64,000 nucleotides of DNA from Okapia johnstoni (lineage: Eukaryota; Chordata; Mammalia; Artiodactyla; Giraffidae), in assembly GCA_024291935.2 (NCBI GenBank), contig CM044311.1, forward strand, positions 20,855,001 through 20,919,000, given 5' to 3'. Positions 34,343 to 44,639 of the stretch are shown here, piece after piece. Every line of letters starts with the position of its first letter. Positions within the stretch are counted from its first letter, which is position 1. The notes beneath the pieces were generated by a model. It saw only the letters and a list, made by a program, of their open reading frames with translations. It was not told the origin of the DNA and did not search any database. The translations under genes and the position numbers were made by a program.

Positions 34343-34662
34343 ATTTATTCCTGGCTATGCTGGGTTTTCTTTACTGCACAGGTTTTTCTTTAGCGGTGGC
34401 AAGCAAGTGTTACTCTCTAGCTGCAGTGCATGGGCTTCTCATTGTGGTGGCTTCTCTTGTTGCTGAGCATGGGTTCCAGGGAATACAGCCTTCAGTAGTT
34501 GCAGCTCCCGGGTTCTAGAGCCCAGGCTCAATAGTTATGGTGCAGGAGCTCAGTTACTTTGTGGCATGTGGGATCTTCCTGAATCAGAGATAGAACCTGT
34601 GTCTCCTACAACGGCAAGCAGATTTTGTTTTTTTTTTACCATGAACCACCAGGGAAGACTAC
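34337..34662 (-). mobile_element. CHR-type SINE (long form), minus strand
   Basis: TTTATTTATTCCTGGCTATGCTGGG, GGGCTTCTCATTGTGGTGGC, GCATGTGGGATCTTCC and finally ACCACCAGGGAAGAC follow the antisense order of the longer cetartiodactyl CHR SINE. A T-run interrupts the head at about 34628-34637. Confidence 0.8.
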
Positions 34663-34771
34663 AACCTTCTAATTATTACAAAAGCAAAGTCATCAAAGCT
34701 GAGGACCTATAGAGGGACAAAGAGCTTACTTCTGAAATAACATCACTTAGGATTGCATTCAGATTCATAAT

Positions 34772-35443
34772 CAGTTCAGTTCAGTTCAGTAGCTCAGTCA
34801 TGTCTGACTCTTTGCAACCCCATGAATTGCAGCACGCCAGGCCTCTCTGGCCATCACCAACTACCGGAGTCTACCCAAACCCATGTCCATTGAGTTAGTG
34901 ATGCCATCCAACCATCTCATCCTCTGTCATCCCCTTCTCCTCCTGCCCCCAATCCTACCCAGCATTAGGGTCTTTTCCAATGAGTCAACTCTTCGCATGA
35001 GGTGGCCAAAGTATTGGAGTTTCAGCTTCAACATCAGACCCTCCAATGAACACCCAGGATTGATCTCTTTTAGGATGGATTGATTGGATCTCCTTGCAGT
35101 CCAAGGGACTCTCAAGAGTCTTCTCCAACACCAAAGTTCAAAAGCATCAATTCTGCGGCGCTCCGCTTTCTTCACCGTCCAACTCTCACATCCATAAATG
35201 ACCGCTGGAAAAACCATAGCCTTGACTAGACAGACCTTTGTTGGCAAAGTAATGTCTCTGCTTTTCAATATGCTATCTAGGTTGGCCATAACCTTCCTTC
35301 CAAAGAGTAAGTGTCTTTTAATTTCATGGCTGCAATCACCATCAGCAGTGATTTTGGAGCCCAAAAAATAAAGTCAGCCACTGTTTCCACTGTTTCCCCA
35401 TCTATTTCCCATGAAGTGATGGGACCAGATGCCATAATCTTAG
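34772..35443 (-). mobile_element. BovB 3' segment of a twin-primed insertion, minus strand
   Basis: CAGTTCAGTTCAGTTCAG tail at the left, then RT C-terminus and palm-proximal sequence in antisense to 35443. A 145-codon open stretch (34927-35364, minus) preserves most of the RT C-terminal region. It joins a plus-strand EN segment directly. The composite is flanked by a perfect 12 bp TSD (34760-34771 and 35988-35999). Confidence 0.96.
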
Positions 35444-36045
35444 TAATCCAAGTCTACGCCCTGACCAGTAATGCTGAAGAAGCTGAAGTTGAACGGTTCT
35501 ATGAAGACCTACAAGACCTTCTAGAACTAACACCCAAAAAAGATGTCCTTTTCATTATAGGGGACTGGAATGCAAAAGTAGGAAGTCAAGAAACACCTGG
35601 CTTAACAGGCAAATTTGGCCTTGGAGTACAGAATAAAACCGGGCAAAGGCTAATAGAGTTTTGCCAAGAGAACACACTGGTCATAGCAAACACCCTCTTC
35701 CAACAACACAAGAGAAGACTCAACACGTGGACATCACCAGATGGTCAACACCAAAATCAGATTGATTATATTCTTTGCAGCCAAAGATGGAGAAGCTCTA
35801 TACAGTCAGCAAAAACAAGACCGGGAGCAGACTGTGGCTCAGATCATGAACTGCTTATTGCCAAATTCAGACTTAAATTGAAGAAAGTAGGGAAAACCAC
35901 TAGTCCATTCAGGTATGACCTAGATCAAATCCCTTATGAGTATACAGTAGAAGTGACAAATAGATTTAAGGGACTAGATCTGATGGACAGATTCATAATA
36001 GATGCTCAGAAAAACATCGGCTTACTGGATGTTTTCCACAATTGA
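35311..36045 (+). pseudogene. Chimeric ORF containing the C-terminal two-thirds of BovB endonuclease
   Basis: 244 codons. Residues 1-44 are antisense RT sequence; residues 45 to about 226 are EN sense sequence; the last codons are flanking DNA. EN active-site blocks are intact: GDWNAKVGSQ (84-93), WTSPDGQ (140-146), IDYIL (151-155) and the metal/catalytic GSDHE (176-180). The EN N-terminal catalytic part is absent, so nicking activity is not expected. The ORF exists only because the inversion joined two strands in frame. Confidence 0.8.
35444..35987 (+). mobile_element. BovB 5' (endonuclease) segment, inverted relative to its tail
   Basis: Starts AATCCAAGTCTACGCC in the EN domain and runs to CTAGATCTGATGGAC just past EN. 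The right TSD CAGATTCATAAT begins at 35988, overlapping element bases by microhomology. The order tail(minus)-5' part(plus) is that produced by twin priming during target-primed reverse transcription. Confidence 0.95.
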
Positions 36046-36338
36046 TTGATTTTCTCACTTAATATGTTGTAATTGATCATCTTATCTAAAGATGATCCAT
36101 GAACCAGAATAATCCATGACACAGGATTTGTGTTTAATTTTAACTTAAAACTGGCAAAGTTGTTAATACTATATATTTATTTAGTAATCAAAAAGGGAAA
36201 AAAATGAAAGAACAGAATATTTTTCTAACAAAACACCCTCCAAATTTATAAGTAGAGTTAATCAAATTAGTATATAACATGTCATCCAATCCCATTTTCT
36301 AACATAAACATACTCCATGAATTAAATAGACATACACT
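36000..36338. other. Unassigned AT-rich DNA
   Basis: Nothing recognised. Confidence 0.5.
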
Positions 36339-36351
36339 ATACATTAAATTC

Positions 36352-36631
36352 GGAGAAGGCAATGGCACCCCACTCCAGTACTCTTGCCTGGAAAAGCCCA
36401 TGGACAGAGGAGCCTGGTAGGTTACAGTCCAAGGGGTCGCTAAGAGTCAGACACGACTGTGCAACTTCACTTTCACTTTTCCCTTTCATGCACTGGAGAA
36501 GGAAATGGCAACCCACTCCAGTATTCTTGCCTGGAGAATCCCAGGGACGGGGGATCCTGGTGGGCTGCCGTCTATGGGATCGCACAGAGTCGGACACGAC
36601 TGAAGCGACTTACAGCAGCAGCAGCAGCAGC
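36352..36631 (+). mobile_element. Bov-A2 dimeric SINE with 13 bp TSD
   Basis: Two BovA monomers and a (CAG)n tail (about 36613-36631). ATACATTAAATTC flanks it at 36339-36351 and 36632-36644. The high match to other Bov-A2 copies here suggests it is young. Confidence 0.97.
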
Positions 36632-36644
36632 ATACATTAAATTC

Positions 36645-36717
36645 AGGAGACCTTGGTTCAATCCCTGGGTCAGTAAGATCCCCTGTAGAAGGAATAGGCT
36701 ATCAGTCCAGTATTCAT
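36645..36717 (+). mobile_element. Bov-tA SINE fragment
   Basis: AGGAGACCTTGGTTCAATCCC through CCAGTATTCAT: the tRNA B-box region and the start of the BovA body, cut off on both sides. It lies directly between the Bov-A2 TSD and a complete Bov-tA. Confidence 0.85.
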
Positions 36718-36922
36718 GGGCTTCCTTGGTGGCTCAGATGGTAAAGAATCTGCCTACAATGCAGGAGACCTGGGTTTGATCCCTTGGCTGGGAACATCCC
36801 CTGAAGGAGGGCATGCAACCCACTCCAGTATTCTTGTCTGGAGAATCCCCATAGACAGAGAAACCTGGTAAGCAACAGTCATGGGGTTGCAAAGAGTCGG
36901 ACACAACTGAGTGATTAAGCAC
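36718..36922 (+). mobile_element. Bov-tA SINE
   Basis: Complete copy (GGGCTTCCTTGGTGGCTCAG to ACTGAGTGATTAAGC). The sequence ATACATTAAAT follows at 36923-36933, the same word as the Bov-A2 TSD. Confidence 0.94.
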
Positions 36923-36933
36923 ATACATTAAAT

Positions 36934-37395
36934 AAAAAAATAAGATGGCTTACAAATTTTTATTAAAAGCTCCATTTCAAGGAAATTTAAAAGTAACTCT
37001 ATGTTAATATTGAAAAAAAGAGCCAGAGATAACATGAACCGTACTGTTTACTTCTTCATAGGATTTAAACAACACTTTTCTGTTTCTGCCTTAACTCTTT
37101 GTTCTAGGTGCTTGCAATTACCAACACATAAATGTTATTCAATGGCCTCTCTTGCTTACTGAGGAAGGTGGTGATTGTTCCAGGTCTTTAAGAATCCAAA
37201 GTTCTTGATATAGAATATTCTGTATTCCTAATATGTGTTAAATATTAAGTTTTTTTTTCTTTTCAAACAAGAATCCAGCAAATGTTTTACATTTAAAATT
37301 CCCTGTTCTGTATCTCCTCTGCATCAAATACTGTGATAGATGTTGGAGTACTCAAATATGGCTCCTATAGATGGTACAGTGAAAGACCAATACTG
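36934..37395. other. Unassigned non-coding DNA
   Basis: Nothing recognised. Confidence 0.5.
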
Positions 37396-37403
37396 AGTTC
37401 TAA

Positions 37404-37534
37404 CGTGAAGTGAAGTGAAGGCGCTCAGTCGTGTCCGACTCTTCGTGACCCCATAGACTTCAGCCTACCAGGCTCCCCCGTCCCTGGGATTCTCCAGGCA
37501 AGAACACTGGAGTGGGTTGCCATTTCCTTCTCCA
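37404..37534 (-). mobile_element. BovA monomer with 8 bp TSD, minus strand
   Basis: GTGAAGTGAAGTGAAGGCGCTCAGTC to CATTTCCTTCTCC. AGTTCTAA flanks it at 37396-37403 and 37535-37542. Confidence 0.93.
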
Positions 37535-37599
37535 AGTTCTAAAGACTATGACTGAAATATGTGAAATGTCCACTTTTTAGTTGAGTTGACTATTTTCTT

Positions 37600-37806
37600 G
37601 TGTGTGTTAGTCACTCAGTTATGTCTGACTCTTTGTGACCCCATGGACTGTAGCCTGCCAGGCTCCTTTGTCCACAGGATTCTCTAAGCAAGAGTACTAC
37701 AGTTGGGTAGCCATTCCCTTCTCCAGGGAATCTTTCCAACCCAAGGATCAAACCCAAGTCCCTCGGCATTGCCAGCAGATTTTTTACAATCTGAGCCACT
37801 AGGCAT
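37600..37806 (-). mobile_element. Bov-tA SINE, minus strand
   Basis: GTGTTAGTCACTCAGTTATGTC to CAATCTGAGCCACTAGGC, complete and moderately diverged. Confidence 0.93.
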
Positions 37807-38351
37807 TACTGTTGTATTTTAAGAGTTATTTGGATAATTTAGCTGTGAGTATTTCCAAAGTTTCTCCCAGTCTGAGCTTATATAGTCCCACACATCTACT
37901 GAAATCATCAACGCTGTCAGCTTACTTTTGCCAGTTCTGTCATTGCTCCTTTATGTGGTACCTAGGGGACACTGTGTTCTGTTATCACTGTGCCTCAGAA
38001 AGTCTATCTTCTGTGTACCATCCATCTCCATGACAGTATCAATCAAATGTCATGACTTACAAGCTGGAAATAAATTTCGGGATTGGCCTCATCACTCCAT
38101 CTGCTCAACAATGACCCAGGTCTTATGACATGACCTGTCAGCATGTCATTATATAGAATGTCCATGATAAACCTGACTCTGACCGTTATGAAAAAAAAAA
38201 AAACCAAAAAACAAAAAACTGTACTTTGAACACCTAACCTGTTCTCTGGCAGGGCAAAGGGCTGACTTGTGTCCTCCATGAACTGTAGCTTCAATTACCC
38301 TAACTGACCACACTTGCTCAGGAAGAAGCTCCAGAGTCAGACAAGTATCCT
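37807..38351. other. Unassigned DNA with an A-rich tract
   Basis: A-rich run at about 38190-38218. ORFs at 37812-38033 and 38043-38294 have no motif. Confidence 0.5.
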
Positions 38352-38612
38352 AGCATCACTTTTGTGTGGAATCTAAAAATATGGTGCAAATGAACATATT
38401 TACAAAATAAACAGAGTCACAGATGTAGAAAACAAACATGGTTACCAAGGGGGAAAGAGGGGTAGGTAAACTAAGGGACTGACATATACACACTTCAATA
38501 TGTAAAATAGATAACTAATAAGAACCTACTGTGTAGCACAGGGAGCTCTACTCAACACTCTGTAATGACCTATATGGGAAATAATCTAAACAAGAGTGGA
38601 TATATGATATTT
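38352..38612 (+). mobile_element. L1 3' UTR fragment
   Basis: TTTGTGTGGAATCTAAAAATATGG, ATTTACAAAATAAACAGAGTCACAG, GGTTACCAAGGGGGAAAG and CTACTGTGTAGCACAGGGAG follow the L1 3' UTR order. Ends at the start of a BovB fragment. Confidence 0.85.
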
Positions 38613-38618
38613 TTCACA

Positions 38619-38681
38619 GCAATCTTGATTCCAGCTTGTGATTCATCTAGCCAAGGATTTCATAAGATGTACTCAGCATAT
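38619..38681 (-). mobile_element. Older BovB, leftmost piece (RT palm), minus strand
   Basis: CAGCAATCTTGATTCCAGC to the ACTCAGCATAT site where a Bov-tA is inserted. The 3' portion of this BovB is missing to the left. Confidence 0.88.
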
Positions 38682-38910
38682 AGGGTTTCCTAGGTGGTGC
38701 TAGTAGTAAAGAACCCTCCTGCCAGTGCAGAATACATAAAAAATTCGAGTTCCATTTCTGGGTCTGAAAAACCCCGGGGAGGAGGGCATGGCAACCCACT
38801 CCAGTGTTCTTGCCCCGAGAATCCCATGGACAGAGGAGCCTAGTGAGCTACGGTCCATAGCGTCACAAAGAGTCAGACACAAGTGAAGCAACTTAGCACA
38901 CATACACAGC
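38682..38910 (+). mobile_element. Bov-tA SINE inserted in BovB, near-perfect 11 bp TSD
   Basis: AGGGTTTCCTAGGTGGTGC to GAAGCAACTTAGCACACATACACAGC. Flanked by ACTCAGCATAT (38671-38681) and ACTCTGCATAT (38911-38921), one mismatch. Confidence 0.93.
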
Positions 38911-40076
38911 ACTCTGCATATAAATTAAATAAGCAGGGTGACAATATACAGTTTGTCATACTCTTTTCCCAATTTTGAACCAGTCAGTTGTTCCATGTCC
39001 AGCTCTAACTGTTATTTCTTGACTCATACACAGGTTTCTCAGCAAACAGGTAAGGAGATCTGGTACTTCCATCTTTTTTAAGAATTTTACACAGCGTGTT
39101 GTGATCTACACAGTCAAAGGCTTGAGAATAGTCAATGAAGCAGATATTTTGTTTTCTTCGTGATTCAACAAATGTTGGCAATATGATCTCTGGTTCCTCT
39201 ACCTTTTCTACATCCAGCTTGTACATCTGAAAGTTCTTAGTTTACATACTGCTGAAACCTAGCTTGAAGAATTTTGAGCATAACCTTGCTAGCATGTAAA
39301 AGAAGTGTGACAGTGTGGTAGGTAGAACATTCTTTACCTTTGCCCTTCTTTGGGATTGGAATGAAAACTGACATTTTCCAGTCCTATGGCCACTGCTGAG
39401 TTTTACAAATTTGCTGACATATTGACTGCAGCAGTTTGAGAACATAATCTTTTAAAATTGTAAATGGTTCATCTGGTATTCCATCACCTCTACTAGCTTT
39501 GTGCATAGCAATGTTTCCGAAGGCCCATTTCACTTCGCATTTCAGGATGTCCCGCTCTAGTTGAGTGACCATACCATCGTGGTTATCCATGACATTAAGA
39601 CCTTTTTTGTGTAGTTCTGTGTATTCTTGCCACCTCTTCTTAATCTCTTCTTTTTCTATTAAGTCCTTACCATTGCTTTTATTTTATCTATCTTTGGATG
39701 AAATGTTCCCTTGATATCTCCAATTTTCAAGAAGTGATCTCTAGTTTTCCCATTCTATTGTTTTCCTCTATTTCTTTGAATTGTCCATTTATGAAGGTCT
39801 TCTTATCTCTCTTTGCTACTCTGTGGAACACTGCATTCACTTGGGTATATCTTTCTCTTTCTCCCTTGCTCTTTGCTTCTCTTTTTTCCTCAGCTATTTG
39901 TAACACCTCCTCAGATAGCTACTTTGCCTTCTTGCATTTATTTTTCTTTGAGATGCTTTTGATCACTGCCTCCTGTACAATGTTGCAAAACTCTTCCTCC
40001 ATCAGTAATTCTTTAGGAAATCTATCTACCAGATCCAATCCCTTGAATCTATTGCTCACCTCCACTGTATAATCAT
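38911..40076 (-). mobile_element. Older BovB, RT and linker part, minus strand
   Basis: Continuation of the 38619 element: RT palm, motif A (antisense of FIDYSQAFDCVDH, within 39005-39226), fingers and EN-RT linker, up to the site of a second Bov-tA at 40076. Many frameshifts and stops. A 124-codon ORF on the opposite strand (39698-40072) is antisense noise. Confidence 0.93.
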
Positions 40077-40274
40077 GGGCTTCCCTTGTGGCTCAGCTGG
40101 TAAAGAATTTGTCTGAAATGTGGGAGACCTGAGTTTGATCCCTGGGTTTGGAAGATCCCCTGGAGAAGGGAAAGCCTACCCACTCCAGTATTATGGCCTA
40201 GAGAATTCCATGGACTGTATAGTCCATGGGGCCACAGAGTGTCGGACATGACTAAGCAACTTGCATTTTCGCTT
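40077..40274 (+). mobile_element. Bov-tA SINE inserted in BovB, 14 bp TSD
   Basis: GGGCTTCCCTTGTGGCTCAG to AAGCAACTTGCATTTTCG. CACTGTATAATCAT flanks it at 40063-40076 and 40275-40288. Confidence 0.96.
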
Positions 40275-41480
40275 CACTGTATAATCATAAGTAATTTGAT
40301 TTAGGTCATTCCTGAATGATTGGTGGTTTTCCCTGCTTTCATCAATTTAAGCTTGAATTTTTCAAAAAGGAGCTCATGATCTATGACACAGTCATCTCCA
40401 GGTCTTTTTTTTTTTGCTGACTGTTTAGAGATTCTCCATCTTTGTTTGCAAAGAACGTAATCAATCTGATTTTGGTATTAACAATTTGGTGATTTCTGTG
40501 CATAGAGTCATCTCTTGTATTGTTGGAAGAGGGTGTTTGCTATGACCAGTGTGTTCTCTTGAGAAAACTCTGCTAGCATTTGCTCTGCTTCATTTTGTAC
40601 CCCAAGGCCAAGCTTGCCTGTTATTCTGGGTATCTCTTTTCTTCCTACTTATGCATTCCAATCTTTGGTGAAAAGGACACCTTTTTGATGTTAGTTCTAG
40701 AAGGTGTTGTAAGTCTTCATAGAACTAGTCACCTTCAGCTTCTCTGGCATCAGTGTTTGGGATATAAACTTGGATTACAGTGATACTTAATGGTTTTCCT
40801 TGGAAATGAATGGAGATCATTCTGTCATTATTGAGATAGCACCCCAGTACTGCCATTTTGGATTATTTTGTTGACTATGAGGCCTACTCCATTTCTTCTA
40901 AGGGATTCTTGCCTACATTAGTAGTTTATTGGTCATCTGAATTAAATTTTCTCATTTCCATCCATTTTAGGTCACTGATTCCTAAGATCTCAATGTTCAC
41001 TCTTGCTATCTCTTGTTTGATCACTTCTAATTTACCTTGATTCATGGACCTAACATTCCAGGTTCCTATGCAATATTATTCTTTACAGCATCAGATACAT
41101 TCACCACCAGATACATCCACAACTAAGCGTTGTTTCTATTTTGGTCCACCCACTTTGCTCTTTCTGGAGCTATTAGTAATTGCCCTCTGCCCTTCCCCAG
41201 TAGCATTTTGGAAGCCTTCCAACCTGGGGGACTTATCTTCTGGTGTGTCATATCTTTTGCCTTTTCATACTGTTCATGGGGTTCTCCAGGCCAGAATGCT
41301 GGAGTGGGTTTTCCATTTCCTCCTCCAGTGGACTAAGTTTTGTCAGAACACTTCACTAGGACCTGCCCACCTTGGGTGGTCTTGCACAGCATGGCTCATA
41401 GTTTCAATGAGTTGTCCATTTGTGCAAGCCTCTTCACAATGACACAGCTGTGATCCATGAAGGTATCTGTATAGCCTAAT
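40275..41480 (-). mobile_element. Older BovB, endonuclease and 5' region, minus strand
   Basis: Completes the 38619 element through the EN domain and into the upstream region (CCTATGCAATATTATTCTTTACAGCATC; TTCATACTGTTCATGGGGTTC). This is the only copy here that extends 5' of the EN start, so it is the best view of the BovB 5' region in the window. The frames are ruined. Confidence 0.9.
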
Positions 41481-42895
41481 CTGCTGTCAATTCATTGTAG
41501 TGTGTTTCATTTGTTATTGTATTTTGCATTTCTGTGTATTTTTTTTTAACACTTCTTAGTTCCTTGTTAAAATTCTTACTATATTAACATATTCTTTTCC
41601 CTAATTCACTTGGTATTCTTATTACAAAAGCTTTGAATTCTTTATCTGCTGAATTATTTCTATTTCATTGCTAACCTTTTTTTCCAGATTTTTTTCTTGT
41701 TATTTAAATTAAAATGAATTCCTTTGCCTTCTCTTTTTTGCTTAATTTTTTCTGTCCCTATGAAATTAGGCAAAATAGTTAACTCTTCTAGTCATAAAGG
41801 GGTGTCCTTGTGTGGGGGCATCACTATGTAGTCTATGTATGTCATAGAGCTGGATCTGAGCTGAGCACAAGGCAGATCCTTCCAGAGGTGGTGCTGGCAG
41901 CAATCAGTCTGGTAGGATATGGTGCTGCAAATAGAAGGCCTAGAGCCAGAAAGGTGTGAGCTAGGGCTTCTCTGTTCTGTGGGTAACCTCTCCCTGTCGG
42001 GGGTGGGGTCAGGTCCCAAGTTTCTGGGGCTGAAGCCTTGAGAGTCAGGTCCAAGTTGACTCCATTCCTTTTAGGTGCTGTTCTTTCTCCACCCAGCACT
42101 GGCATCTTCTCCCCAGAAGTGAGTGTTGCTGGAATAAAAGGGGCTGACATATGTTCTCAGCATGAATCTGGGTGTGGGCTGTGGAAGCCCCAATTCCAAT
42201 CAGTGTCCCAGAGCATTACTCATGAAATAATCACCAGTAATTGCTACCCTCACCCAACCCAGTCAGGGGTCATTCTGGATCTGGGTTGGCACAGTATCTC
42301 ACAACTGAGCACTTTCCTTAACAATGGGAGCCCTCTCTTTAGCATGAAGTTGTGTCACTAAGCAAACAGGACACAACAGGGACTCAGTGGAGGCTGTGGT
42401 ATTCCAGAGCAGTTGTGGAAAAGAGGCCGGGGTCCCAGGCAGTTTCATTTTTTTTCCCCTGCCTTATTTCAGAAATATGCAATGTATGCACACTCTTCAT
42501 GAACAGATTCTGTTTCCTACAGCCTTCTTATTAGTCTACTGGTTTTCTAATGAGTTAAGTGGACTCAGTCTCTGGTGTCAGACCCCAGGGCTCTCGTGCC
42601 CAATATGTGACTCAAACAGTTCACTCCCCAAGGAGAATCTCTACTTTTACAATCCTACCCCTTTTTGTGTCCCTTTCCAGGGAAACAGACTTCAATCTGC
42701 TTTCTTCCCTTCCCTTCCTACTCAGTTATGTGTGGATCTTTCTTATAGCCTTGTTTGCACAGCAGTCTTTCTGCCAGTCTCCAGTTAGTTTTCAGTGAGA
42801 ATGACTCCACGTGTAGCTGTATTTTTGATGTATTTGTCAGGGTAGGTGAGTTCAGTGTCCTCCTCCTAAACTACCTTAATCTCTTCTTACAAATG
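41481..42895 (-). mobile_element. L1 5' UTR and ORF1-start region, minus strand
   Basis: At 41490-41740 the antisense of an L1 ORF1 N-terminal region (GAATTCTTTATCTGCTGAATT). To the right is a GC-richer 5' UTR-like stretch, ending near 42840-42890 in the antisense of a GGAGGAGGACACTGAACTCACC motif that resembles L1 5' sequences. ORFs inside (42038-42361, 42387-42788 and others) are incidental. Assignment is by general resemblance. Confidence 0.55.
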
Positions 42896-42962
42896 TAGTA
42901 TTTTTGATACATTAAGAATAACATCATGGTATATCAACATGGATTGATTTGCATATATTGAA
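42896..42962 (-). mobile_element. Short L1 ORF2-like segment, minus strand
   Basis: CATGGTATATCAACATGGATTGATTTGCATATATTGAAGAAC parallels the antisense of the L1 ORF2 region that normally lies far from both neighbours. Short, so tentative. Confidence 0.45.
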
Positions 42963-44037
42963 GAACTGAAAACAAAGCAATTGACAAAGGTTTAATCTCC
43001 CAAATAAATGAGCAGCTTATATAGCTCAATATCGAGAAAACAAATCCAATCAAAACAATCCAATCAAAAAAGTGGGCAGAAGACCTAAACAGACATTTTT
43101 CCAGAGAAGACATACAGATGGCCAAGAGGCACATGAAAAGATGCAAATCATCACTCAGTATTAGAGAAATCAAAACTCCAATGAGATTTCACCTCACACT
43201 AGCCCAGTGGGCCATCATCAGAAAAAAAAAAAATCCCAAACAATAAATGCTGGAGAGGGTATGGAGAAAAGAGAACCCTCCTGGACTGTTGGTGGGGATG
43301 TAAGCTGATTAAGCCACTATGGAGAACAGTATGGGGGTTCCTTAAAAACAACAACAACAAAAGCTAAAAATAATAATATTACCATATGATCTAGCAATTG
43401 CACTACAGGACATATACCATGAGAAAACCACAATTCAAAAAGACACATGTACTCCAATGTTCACTGTGGCATTATTTGCAATAACCAGGGCATGGAAGCA
43501 ACCTAGATGTTCATGGGCAGGTGAATAGATAAAGAAGACACAGTATATAATATACAATGGATTATTACTCAGTCATAAAAAGGAAATAATTTGAGTCAGT
43601 TGTGAGGTGGATAAGCCTAGAGTCTGTTATGCAGAATAAAGTAAGTCAGAAAGAGAAAAAATAAATATATATTAATGCACATATATGAAATCTAGAAAAA
43701 TAGTACTGATGAACCTATTTGCAGGGTAGAAATGGAGACACAGACACAGAGAACAGACTTATGGACACAGCAGGAGAAGGCGAGGATAGGATGAATTGAA
43801 AAAAATAGCATTGACATATGAACACTATCAGTGTAAACTAGATATCTAGTGGGAAGCTGCTGTATGACACAGGGATCCCAGCCTGGTGCTATGTGACAAC
43901 CAAGAGGGGTAGGATGGGGGAGTTGAAGGGAGGCTCAAGAAGGAAGAGTTATGTATATCATTATGGCTGATCATTGTACAGCAGGAACCAAGACAACACT
44001 GTAAAGCAATTATCCTCCAATTAAAAAAATAAGTTAA
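42963..44037 (+). mobile_element. L1 ORF2 C-terminus and 3' UTR
   Basis: Sense L1: AAGTGGGCAGAAGACCTAAACAGACA, GGCCAAGAGGCACATGAAAAGATG, GGAGAGGGTATGGAGAAAAG, CACATGTACTCCAATGTTCA, GGCATGGAAGCAACCTAGATG, then 3' UTR to an AATTAAAAAAATAA tail near 44035. The reading frame is broken throughout. Confidence 0.92.
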
Positions 44038-44628
44038 ATCACAGGAATACTTTAGAAAAAAAGAGTAACTATCATTTCATGTCATGTGATTGAGCTATTT
44101 TCTCATGCTTGATAGTTAAGGAAACTAAAATTATCTTAGGCATCCATCAAAATAATTTTTCACATGTCTTTTTCTTGTTTTCTTTCCTATACATGTGATT
44201 GTATAAAAGCGCATATAATTTATAAGGATTGCTTTTATTCCAGTGTGAGTAAAACATCATATGTGTTCATTAACATTAAATATAAAAGGAAAACAAATTA
44301 TGAGCTTTGTTCCTTGGTAGAAGTGTTATGTAATAAGAGTCATCAGCTTCATTACCCTTGATGTATATGAATACATAGTTTAATTAGTGCAAACTCCAAG
44401 TAAATAGCCAGCACTTTATCAGTATGAAAAAAAAAATGTATTTGGCTTTAGTCATTCAGTGATGATAAAATTAATAGGCCAACTCTGTTCATAAAATAGT
44501 TGTGCTTTAAATTAATAGAAAACCTGATTGCAAATAATTAAAATATTTTTGAATTGAAAAAATGATTTATAAATTATGTTTAATACTTTAAAGACCAAAA
44601 TAATTACTCTAAGTTGCAAAACAGGACA
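44038..44628. other. Unassigned AT-rich DNA
   Basis: Nothing recognised. Confidence 0.5.
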
Positions 44629-44639
44629 TAAAACAGTAT

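Noticed and set aside
41044..41442. 132-codon plus-strand ORF
   Set aside because: Antisense frame of the BovB 5' region.
42387..42788. 133-codon ORF and overlapping frames in GC-richer DNA (41.8-42.8 kb)
   Set aside because: The DNA reads as an antisense L1 5' region. Higher GC explains the longer chance frames.
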